A program made the translations under genes and the position numbers. From the NCBI GenBank assembly GCA_947468985.1, contig CANINJ010000133.1, positions 1-5,731 of the forward strand: a DNA stretch of 5,731 nucleotides. Direction: 5' to 3'. Below are positions 1-4,485 of this stretch, piece by piece (the stretch's first letter is position 1; the number at the start of each line of letters is the position of its first letter). The stretch is from Bacteroidota bacterium (GTDB taxonomy: Bacteria; Bacteroidota; Bacteroidia; Flavobacteriales; Flavobacteriaceae). The notes beneath the pieces were generated by a model. That model had not been told where the DNA came from and did not search any database. It saw nothing but the letters and a program-made list of their open reading frames with translations.

Positions 1-93
1 GATAAATTGTTGCTTTTATTCAAAGAAAAAGCAAATGCAACGGTAAAAGAAGTTACCTATCCTGAATTTATCAAAGCTTCTTACGGCGAATAA
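1..93 (+). CDS. tig: Trigger factor, C-terminal end only (partial)
   Basis: An open frame enters from the left edge and ends at TAA 91-93, giving the last 30 residues, which begin DKLLLLFKEKANATVKEV and end in ASYGE. The lysine- and glutamate-rich helical tail with a final TYPEFIKASYGE-like segment resembles the C terminus of flavobacterial trigger factor. That protein is the ribosome-bound peptidyl-prolyl isomerase and chaperone that receives nascent chains. Trigger factor next to clpP and clpX is a classic bacterial gene order, and this supports the call. The domains that would prove it (ribosome-binding and PPIase) lie outside the window, so the identification rests on a short tail plus context. 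A strong terminator begins 109 bases after the stop. Bases 94-171 contain no gene or clear signal that I can see. Confidence 0.7.
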   Translation, partial: DKLLLLFKEKANATVKEVTYPEFIKASYGE

Positions 94-171
94 ATTTCAG
101 TTTTAAAGGTCTAAATGTCAAAACACATAAAGTTGAATAGTTTACTATTATAAATTTATGATTTTATTACA

Positions 172-202
172 TTTGATAAACAATAAAAAAGAGTTATATT
201 TG
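172..202 (+). promoter_or_regulatory. Bacteroidetes-type sigma-A promoter for clpP
   Basis: TTTG at 172-175 is followed after exactly 19 bases by TATATTTG at 195-202. This is a full match to the -33/-7 consensus (TTTG, then TAnnTTTG) of the primary sigma factor in Bacteroidetes. Transcription would start near 207-210, leaving an untranslated leader of about 80 bases before the clpP ATG at 288. A second TACATTTG at 168-175 also fits the -7 box but has no TTG element at suitable spacing upstream. The -7 box abuts the 5' arm of the upstream gene's terminator. Confidence 0.75.
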
Positions 203-238
203 AGTGTCAAAAAAATATTTTTGGCGCTCTTTTATTTT
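202..238 (+). terminator. Intrinsic terminator of the upstream gene (tig)
   Basis: Bases 202-213 pair with 218-229 over 12 positions, two of them G-T wobbles, around a 4-base loop (AATA). The pairing is GAGTGTCAAAAA with TTTTTGGCGCTC. A T-rich tail (TTTTATTTT) follows at 230-238. This is a textbook rho-independent terminator for RNA arriving from the left. RNA started at the 172-202 promoter would begin inside the 5' arm, so it could not form the complete GC-containing base of this stem. Confidence 0.85.
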
Positions 239-287
239 ATGCTTTGCATCAATTTCAAGGAACTTTCAAACTTTTAAATTAAAAAAA

Positions 288-989
288 ATGAACTACGGTA
301 AAGACCCGAGAGCTGCGCTCGAACAGGCGAAGCAATTCAAAAAATTTGCTACAAAACACCAAGGAGTGAATAATTTGTATTACGATAAAATCGTAAACGC
401 AATGACACCAAGGGGAATGACACCATATATCATCGAAGAACGTCAATTAAATATCTCTCAATTGGACGTATTTTCGAGATTAATGATGGACAGAATTATA
501 TTTTTAGGAACAGGAATTGACGACCAAATTGCAAATATTGTACAGGCGCAATTGTTGTTTTTAGAAAGTGCTGATGCTTCAAAAGACATTCAAATTTACA
601 TCAATTCTCCAGGCGGAAGCGTTTACGCAGGTTTGGGAATTTACGACACAATGCAATATATCAAACCAGATGTAGCAACAATTTGCACGGGAATGGCTGC
701 TTCTATGGGAGCTGTTTTATTGTGTGCAGGAGCTGCGGGAAAACGTTCGGCGTTGCCACATTCAAGAGTTATGATTCACCAACCATCTGGCGGAGCGCAA
801 GGAGTTGCAACAGATATGGAAATCAACTTGCGTGAAATGTTGAAATTGAAAGACGAATTGTACCAAATAATTTCTAAGCATTCAGGACAAACTTTTGATA
901 AAGTTCACTTGGACTCTGAACGTGATTATTGGATGATTGCAGACGAAGCCAAAACATACGGAATGATTGACGAAGTGTTGAGAAGATAA
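288..989 (+). CDS. clpP: ATP-dependent Clp protease proteolytic subunit ClpP
   Basis: A 233-residue serine peptidase that assembles into a two-ring tetradecamer in the cytoplasm and degrades proteins fed in by ClpX. The catalytic triad is intact: Ser139 in GMAASMGAV, His164 in VMIHQPSGG and Asp213 in ERDYW. The spacing (25, then 49 residues) equals that of E. coli ClpP. The oxyanion-hole region [10 protein letters not shown] lies at 106-115. I chose ATG 288, preceded by eight A's, because it yields the family start MNYGK. An in-frame GTG at 204 would add 28 residues, but it lies inside the terminator stem and at or before the expected transcription start. The N terminus is unusual: residues 6-15 ([10 protein letters not shown]) interrupt what in relatives I recall as MxYGKEFKKFA, and they are encoded by strikingly GC-rich sequence. 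A second oddity is a short internal duplication giving MTPRGMTP at 39-46. clpX follows after 88 bases on the same strand, so the two are probably co-transcribed. Confidence 0.96.
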   Translation: MNYGKDPRAALEQAKQFKKFATKHQGVNNLYYDKIVNAMTPRGMTPYIIEERQLNISQLDVFSRLMMDRIIFLGTGIDDQIANIVQAQLLFLESADASKDIQIYINSPGGSVYAGLGIYDTMQYIKPDVATICTGMAASMGAVLLCAGAAGKRSALPHSRVMIHQPSGGAQGVATDMEINLREMLKLKDELYQIISKHSGQTFDKVHLDSERDYWMIADEAKTYGMIDEVLRR

Positions 990-996
990 ATATAAA

Positions 997-1068
997 GTTC
1001 AAAGGTTCAAAGGTTCAAGGGTTCAGAGTTTCTGCCTTTGCTACTTTGAACCTTTGCTACTTTGCTAC
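997..1068. repeat. Octamer array forming an inverted repeat between clpP and clpX
   Basis: Two sets of 8-bp units fill the spacer. The left set is GTTCAAAG (997-1004), GTTCAAAG (1005-1012), GTTCAAGG (1013-1020) and GTTCAGAG (1021-1028). The right set is TTTGCTAC (1037-1044), TTTGAACC (1045-1052), TTTGCTAC (1053-1060) and TTTGCTAC (1061-1068). Bases 1000-1012 are perfectly complementary to 1044-1056, giving a 13-bp stem with a 31-base loop. Because the left arm is tandem, the right arm can also pair in neighbouring registers. There is no T-run of terminator type; the A-rich start context of clpX (1071-1077) follows directly. The array may act as an mRNA processing or stability element, or as an attenuator that sets the ClpP to ClpX ratio. 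That role is inferred. AAAGGTTC-type octamer runs are, as I recall, common in flavobacterial spacers. Confidence 0.85.
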
Positions 1069-1077
1069 TTAAAAAAA

Positions 1078-2310
1078 ATGGCAAAACAAAAATTAGAATG
1101 TTCTTTCTGTGGAAGAAAAAAACCAGAAACCAATTTGTTAATAGCGGGTATTGATGCCCATATTTGCGATAAATGCATTGAACAAGCGCACGGAATTGTT
1201 GTAGAAGAAATAAAATCTAGTGGAAGTTCTAAAGCAGTTGGGGATTTAATTCTTAAAAAACCAAAAGAAATCAGAGCGTTCCTAGATAAATATGTTATCG
1301 GGCAAGACCAAACCAAAAAAGTAATGGCAGTTGCCGTTTACAATCACTACAAACGATTGATGCAACAAGAATTAGACGATGAGGTTGAGATTGAAAAGTC
1401 TAATATTATAATGGTTGGGCAAACAGGAACTGGAAAAACATTGGTGGCAAAAACCATCGCAAAAATGTTAGACGTTCCCTTGGCAATTGTTGACGCTACG
1501 GTTTTAACTGAAGCGGGATATGTAGGAGAAGATGTTGAAAGTATTTTGACACGTTTGCTTCAAGCTGCCGATTATGATGTTGCCAAAGCCGAAAGAGGAA
1601 TCGTATTCATTGATGAAATTGATAAAATTGCCCGCAAAGGCGATAATCCATCAATAACTCGTGATGTTTCTGGAGAAGGAGTGCAACAAGCGTTATTGAA
1701 ATTGTTAGAAGGAACGGTTGTAAATGTGCCGCCAAAAGGAGGTAGAAAACACCCAGACCAAAAATTTGTAGAAGTAAATACCCAGAATATTCTGTTCATT
1801 GCCGGAGGTGCTTTTGATGGAATTGAAAGAATAATTTCTAAAAGATTGAACCGTCAAGCGATGGGATACAGTACTTCTAAAAACGCCGACAATATCAACA
1901 AAGACAATTTATTGCAATATATTATCCCAAAAGACATCAAAGATTTTGGATTGATTCCTGAAATTATTGGTCGTTTACCAGTGTTAACCCACATGGATCC
2001 TTTGGATAGAGAAACGTTGCGCGCCATATTAACAGAGCCTAAAAACGCCTTAATCAAACAATATCAAAAGTTGTTTTTGATGGACGAAGTTGCCTTTTCA
2101 ATTACAGAAGAAGCATTGGATTTTGTTGTGGACAAGGCTTTAGAATATAAATTAGGTGCTCGTGGATTGCGTTCTTTGTGCGAAGCCATTCTTACCGATG
2201 CGATGTATGATTTGCCAAGTTCTGATGAAAAAACATTGGAAATTGACCGAGAATATGCAGAACATACATTGAGTAAAAACTTATTGAAACGCTTGGAAAT
2301 AGCGTCGTAG
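1078..2310 (+). CDS. clpX: ATP-dependent Clp protease ATP-binding subunit ClpX
   Basis: A 410-residue AAA+ unfoldase, close to the usual ClpX length. It forms a hexamer in the cytoplasm, recognises tagged substrates, unfolds them with ATP and threads them into ClpP. The N-terminal zinc-binding domain has Cys8, Cys11, Cys30 and Cys33 (CSFC and CDKC). Walker A is GQTGTGKT at 114-121 and Walker B is IVFIDEID at 175-182. The pore-1 loop GYVG is at 147-150 and the RKH loop at 223-225. The probable arginine finger is Arg299 in IGRLP, and the sensor-2 motif GARGLRS is at 360-366. The ClpP-docking loop reads MGY (262-264) instead of the IGF found in E. coli. ATG 1078 follows seven A's and gives the canonical [12 protein letters not shown] start; an in-frame TTG at 1054 lies inside the repeat stem and is unlikely. 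No good promoter of its own is visible. Its 3' end is marked by the terminator at 2331. Confidence 0.98.
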   Translation: MAKQKLECSFCGRKKPETNLLIAGIDAHICDKCIEQAHGIVVEEIKSSGSSKAVGDLILKKPKEIRAFLDKYVIGQDQTKKVMAVAVYNHYKRLMQQELDDEVEIEKSNIIMVGQTGTGKTLVAKTIAKMLDVPLAIVDATVLTEAGYVGEDVESILTRLLQAADYDVAKAERGIVFIDEIDKIARKGDNPSITRDVSGEGVQQALLKLLEGTVVNVPPKGGRKHPDQKFVEVNTQNILFIAGGAFDGIERIISKRLNRQAMGYSTSKNADNINKDNLLQYIIPKDIKDFGLIPEIIGRLPVLTHMDPLDRETLRAILTEPKNALIKQYQKLFLMDEVAFSITEEALDFVVDKALEYKLGARGLRSLCEAILTDAMYDLPSSDEKTLEIDREYAEHTLSKNLLKRLEIAS

Positions 2311-2330
2311 CAGTAATTTTATAAAAATAG

Positions 2331-2373
2331 AAATCCCGTTTAGTTTTATTACTAAACGGGATTTTATTTTTTT
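2331..2373 (+). terminator. clpX terminator (CCCGTTTAGT stem, copy 1)
   Basis: A perfect 14-bp stem pairs 2331-2344 (AAATCCCGTTTAGT) with 2351-2364 (ACTAAACGGGATTT) around a 6-base loop (TTTATT). A T-rich tail runs to 2373. It begins 20 bases after the clpX stop. The same stem recurs at 3386 and 4426. On the minus strand the stem is followed by CTATTTTTAT, so it may also stop transcription entering from the right. Confidence 0.92.
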
Positions 2374-2456
2374 GAAGCACACGGTTTATTTTCTCCTTCA
2401 CAATCCTTCCTGCCATTCGCTGTATCCACGCCCAAAAGCGTGGGATGCCGCTACTG

Positions 2457-2476
2457 CCTGCCTGTCGGCAGACAGG
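2457..2476. repeat. 20-bp palindromic insertion inside repeat copy A
   Basis: Compared with copy B, which reads CTACTG directly followed by TCTGGACT (3514-3527), copy A has exactly 20 additional bases between CTACTG and TCTGGGCT. They begin CCTGCCTGTC and end GCAGACAGG. The insert contains a perfect 6-bp hairpin, CCTGTC (2461-2466) with GACAGG (2471-2476), around GGCA. It is much more GC-rich than its surroundings. Similar CTGCC/GGCAG palindromes are, as I recall, scattered through Flavobacteriia genomes as short interspersed repeats. Confidence 0.75.
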
Positions 2477-2732
2477 TCTGGGCTAATAATTCACGTTTAG
2501 TTTTTCATAGTAAATTTCTAAATGAAAGTAACATACGAAAGGATTCGTTCGGGAACGGGACTTAACATAATTAATTCATGAATATTACTAATATTGTATT
2601 AAATTGTTAAAAATTTGTATTACTTTTAACGTTATTAAACTCTTTTACTCATAAATAAATGATTAAAACTATTGGGAATAATCCGAAAAGCCAATTCAAA
2701 ACTGAAGTAGGAAAACTTACAACAAAACAAAA

Positions 2733-3245
2733 ATGAAAAAAATTATTTTAGGATTAACAATAGGTTTGTTGCTTATTTCTTGTTCAAGCTCTTCAAGTGA
2801 TTCTTCTGCATCAGGAGTTTATAAGTGGCAATTCAAATTAGACGGTGTCTTATATCAATGGTCAGGAAATCAATTGACAGGAGATAGTAGTGGTACTTCT
2901 TCATACTCGGGGAGTAATTTTGCTGGATCGTCAAATGGAAATCCTATGGTAGCTTTAGTTATTGCGTTTCCAAACGTATCAACAGGAAATTTTACGTTTA
3001 ATAGCTCTACAAGTTCTTATGTTCAGATAGGAATAGTTACTAATTCAACTACATCTTCAAATTATATGACTACATCTGGGGGTACAATAAATGTAAATAT
3101 TTCATCTTTATCATCAAATACATTTGTTGATAATCCAAGTAATCCAGGAAAAGTTATTGGTACTTTTTCAGGAACTATAAATGCTATTGGGGGCTCTACT
3201 CATACAATAACCGATGGGTCCTTTGAAGCGTTACACACAAATTAA
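2733..3245 (+). CDS. Small Ser/Thr-rich secreted lipoprotein, unknown function
   Basis: A 170-residue protein with a type II signal peptide. Lys2-Lys3 are followed by a hydrophobic core (4-15) and the lipobox LISC, with Cys17 as the lipidation site and serines 18-22 next. It should be anchored in the outer membrane or exposed on the surface. The mature part is rich in Ser, Thr, Asn and Gly, with no cysteine after Cys17. An early segment, WQFKLDGVLYQWSG (about 32-45), and a late VIGTFSGTIN...ITDGSFEA pattern (about 141-166) resemble small beta-sandwich lipoproteins of Bacteroidetes (DUF6252-like), but I cannot assign a family with confidence. No catalytic motif is visible. The start is ATG 2733 in an A-rich context. 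The promoter is unclear: TACTTTTA (2621-2628) is a 7-of-8 match to the -7 box, but TTG elements sit at poor spacing. It probably stands alone, between clpX's terminator and a hairpin at 3258. Confidence 0.8.
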   Translation: MKKIILGLTIGLLLISCSSSSSDSSASGVYKWQFKLDGVLYQWSGNQLTGDSSGTSSYSGSNFAGSSNGNPMVALVIAFPNVSTGNFTFNSSTSSYVQIGIVTNSTTSSNYMTTSGGTINVNISSLSSNTFVDNPSNPGKVIGTFSGTINAIGGSTHTITDGSFEALHTN

Positions 3246-3257
3246 ATTTTTATTTAT

Positions 3258-3285
3258 TAAACCACAACCTAAAAGCCGTGGTTTA
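3258..3285 (+). terminator. Hairpin after the first lipoprotein gene, possible weak terminator
   Basis: TAAACCAC (3258-3265) pairs perfectly with GTGGTTTA (3278-3285) around a 12-base loop, 12 bases after the stop codon at 3245. No T-run follows (the next bases are TAGTATTAATT), so termination here would be weak. The stronger stop for this transcript may be the stem at 3386. Confidence 0.4.
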
Positions 3286-3308
3286 TAGTATTAATTAAAC
3301 AAACCAAA

Positions 3309-3359
3309 ATGAAAAAAATTATTTTAATTTTATTTACAAGCTCAAGCCTTGTTTCTTAA
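3309..3359 (+). pseudogene. 16-codon lipoprotein leader remnant, MKKIILILFTSSSLVS
   Basis: ATG 3309 opens a 16-codon frame that ends at TAA 3357-3359. The start context and first six codons (3306-3326) are identical over 21 bases to 2730-2750 at the start of the 2733 lipoprotein gene. The peptide has the Lys-Lys and hydrophobic core of a lipoprotein signal. After Val-Ser, where a lipobox cysteine (TGT in the other gene, also preceded by TCT) would be expected, it has TAA. No frame downstream continues the protein before the terminator 26 bases later. It is most simply the stub of a third lipoprotein gene whose body was lost. A functional leader peptide or small membrane peptide cannot be ruled out. 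Confidence 0.5.
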
Positions 3360-3385
3360 TTAGAAAACCTTTTCAAATAGCAACG

Positions 3386-3426
3386 AAAAATCCCGTTTAG
3401 TATCAACTAAACGGGATTTTTTCTTT
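3386..3426 (+). terminator. Intrinsic terminator (CCCGTTTAGT stem, copy 2)
   Basis: A 16-bp stem pairs 3386-3401 (AAAAATCCCGTTTAGT) with 3406-3421 around the loop ATCA, and a T-rich tail (TTCTTTTT) follows. It ends any transcript through the leader remnant and possibly the one from the 2733 gene. Its stem and loop are the exact reverse complement of the terminator at 4426. Confidence 0.88.
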
Positions 3427-3588
3427 TTGAAGCATACGAATTGATTTCACCACACTATTCCTCCCGCCATTCGCTGTATCTATTGTAGCTAACCCCACCA
3501 CAACAGGATGTCGCTACTGTCTGGACTATAAATCACTTTTTGTTTTTCAAAATAAATTTTTCAATGATAGTGACACATGAAAGGATTC
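3386..3588 (-). repeat. Structured intergenic repeat, copy B (possible Flavo-1-like RNA on the minus strand)
   Basis: Second copy of the element at 2331-2546, beginning at the same point with the same terminator stem. The core blocks are GCCATTCGCTGTATC (3466-3480), GGATGTCGCTACTG (3506-3519) and TCTGGACT (3520-3527). The tail (about 3541-3588) parallels copy A through GAAAGGATTC. The segment between the core blocks differs completely: 25 bases (3481-3505), with no equivalent of the copy A hairpin. Copy B also lacks the 20-bp palindrome. The divergence shows that the copies are old rather than freshly duplicated, with the paired-looking core kept best. Bases 3589-3648 hold nothing I recognise. 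Confidence 0.7.
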
Positions 3589-3648
3589 ACACCTAAACGG
3601 GGGAAACTTGGATTTTCAACATCATAATTGTTTATAATACAAAATAAA

Positions 3649-3678
3649 TTGTTTGTTTGGTTAATAATAATATATTTG
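3649..3678 (+). promoter_or_regulatory. Bacteroidetes-type promoter for the second lipoprotein gene
   Basis: TATATTTG at 3671-3678 is a perfect TAnnTTTG -7 box. TTG at 3649-3651 lies 19 bases upstream; two TTTG copies overlap the same area (3652-3655 and 3656-3659) at shorter spacing. Transcription would start near 3683-3686, giving a very short leader before ATG 3700. Confidence 0.65.
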
Positions 3679-3699
3679 TAATATAATTTAACTTTAAAA

Positions 3700-4380
3700 A
3701 TGAAAAAAATGAAAAAAATCTTAAGTTTTATCGTTATTGCGATAATTATGACGAGTTGTAGTAGTGATAATGAATCCTCTTCTACTTTTAAACCTTCTTT
3801 AACTAAGTTAGAGTTAGCCACCAAAGTACCTTCAAATTTACAACAAAATTCTCCTCAAACCTATTCGCAAATCAGTCAAATGGAAGCGTATATGAACATG
3901 GGTTCTATGTATATGAATAACACTACTGGAAAAAGCGCTACAACAAACACGTGGAGTTATGGTGGATATACAGTAATCTATTCCTACGAATTGATTGGTA
4001 ATCAGTATCACTTTAATTACACAATGACATTAAATTCCGTGGAATATTATTCAATAACAGGTTGGGAAAATACAGATGGATCTGCTGGACATTGGGATTA
4101 TTCAATAAACACTTCTATTTTGGGTACTCCAAGTAGTTCAAATTTCAACATCACTTTTGATTGGACTAGAAGCTCTATTGGAGATTACCATTTCGATATG
4201 AATTTTGATATGGGAGCTTCTAATAATTTACATTATGTAACTAATATTAATCATGATTTATCAGGAAATTCAATGTTTAGCATGAATTCTGTTCAAAATT
4301 ATGGAACAACTTGGAACTCAACTGGACACGGTCAATTTACTGATTATACAACAACTCCTCCAACTGTAACAAATTTCTAA
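3700..4380 (+). CDS. Secreted lipoprotein, aromatic/Asn-rich beta protein of unknown function
   Basis: A 226-residue protein with a type II signal peptide: Lys-rich start, hydrophobic core at about 7-16 and lipobox MTSC, with Cys20 as the lipidation site. The next residues, SSDNESSS, form the Ser/acidic stretch after the cysteine that in Bacteroidetes often directs lipoproteins to the cell surface. A linker and a helical Gln/Met-rich segment (about 30-73) precede a region dense in alternating Trp/Tyr/Phe and polar residues (about 84-218, e.g. WSYGGYTVIYSYEL, GSAGHWDYSI and FDWTRSS). This looks like an antiparallel beta structure. It resembles in general pattern small flavobacterial lipoproteins with W-x-Y strands and a DGSxG turn, but I do not recognise a named family or any catalytic motif. 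ATG 3709 is an alternative start that would give a more typical MKKILSF leader. It has its own promoter (3649-3678) and ends before the terminator at 4426. Confidence 0.8.
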   Translation: MKKMKKILSFIVIAIIMTSCSSDNESSSTFKPSLTKLELATKVPSNLQQNSPQTYSQISQMEAYMNMGSMYMNNTTGKSATTNTWSYGGYTVIYSYELIGNQYHFNYTMTLNSVEYYSITGWENTDGSAGHWDYSINTSILGTPSSSNFNITFDWTRSSIGDYHFDMNFDMGASNNLHYVTNINHDLSGNSMFSMNSVQNYGTTWNSTGHGQFTDYTTTPPTVTNF

Positions 4381-4425
4381 ATTTTATATGTAATATTAAG
4401 TATTTTTTTTACTTAAATTATTAAA

Positions 4426-4460
4426 AAAATCCCGTTTAGTTGATACTAAACGGGATTTTA
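4426..4460. terminator. Bidirectional terminator between the lipoprotein gene and odhB (copy 3)
   Basis: A 15-bp stem pairs 4426-4440 with 4445-4459 around the loop TGAT. On the minus strand it is followed by seven T's (complement of 4423-4429), a strong stop 26 bases beyond the end of odhB. On the plus strand the tail is weaker (TTTTATATTTT). It therefore serves odhB mainly and the lipoprotein gene secondarily. The stem and loop equal the reverse complement of the terminator at 3386-3421. Confidence 0.9.
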
Positions 4461-4485
4461 TATTTTAAAACCTAATTACAATCGA

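Larger units (their letters stand above)
2331..2546 (-). repeat. Structured intergenic repeat, copy A (possible Flavo-1-like RNA on the minus strand)
   Basis: This stretch aligns over most of its length with 3386-3588. Shared blocks in order are the terminator stem, TTTTTGAAGCA near 2369, GCCATTCGCTGTATC (2412-2426, identical in copy B at 3466-3480), GGATGCCGCTACTG (2443-2456, 13 of 14 in B at 3506-3519), TCTGGGCT (2477-2484), and a tail ending in GAAAGGATTC (2536-2545). Between the two core blocks copy A carries a small hairpin, CCACGC at 2426-2431 with GCGTGG at 2438-2443. Read on the minus strand, the core runs AGCCCAGAC, AGTAGCGGCATCC, hairpin, GGATACAGCGAATGGC. This resembles, from memory, the Flavo-1 RNA motif of Flavobacteria. 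The strand and the RNA identity are inference; the duplication is seen directly. The remaining bases 2547-2732 hold no gene that I can see. Confidence 0.7.

Noticed and set aside
204..287. An upstream in-frame GTG start that would extend ClpP by 28 residues
   Set aside because: It lies in the terminator stem and at or before the expected transcription start, and the extra residues do not resemble ClpP. ATG 288 has the usual A-rich context and gives the family N terminus.
1054..1077. An in-frame TTG start extending ClpX by 8 residues
   Set aside because: It falls within the octamer inverted repeat, and ATG 1078 gives the canonical [12 protein letters not shown] start.
2192..2416. Minus-strand frame of 74 codons beginning MAGRIVKEK
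   Set aside because: It crosses the terminator and overlaps the clpX 3' end. Its beginning is simply the structured repeat, and copy B of that repeat is interrupted by a stop in the same frame.
2426..2443. The CCACGC/GCGTGG hairpin as an independent terminator or CRISPR-like repeat
   Set aside because: It has no T-run, occurs once, and sits at the variable tip of the larger repeated structure.
2581..2595. AATATT-ACT-AATATT as a possible operator
   Set aside because: AATATT is self-palindromic and expected by chance in such AT-rich sequence, and no regulator or clear promoter is placed around it.
3561..3824. Minus-strand frame of 87 codons covering the start of the second lipoprotein gene
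   Set aside because: It is composed of the AT-rich promoter region and repeat tail, has low-complexity Ile/Phe content, no domain, and conflicts with a well-supported plus-strand gene and promoter.
4396..4416. TTAAGTA...TACTTAA hairpin after the second lipoprotein gene
   Set aside because: It is a short all-AT stem apart from one G-C pair, with a T-run in the loop rather than after the stem. The strong stem at 4426 better explains termination.
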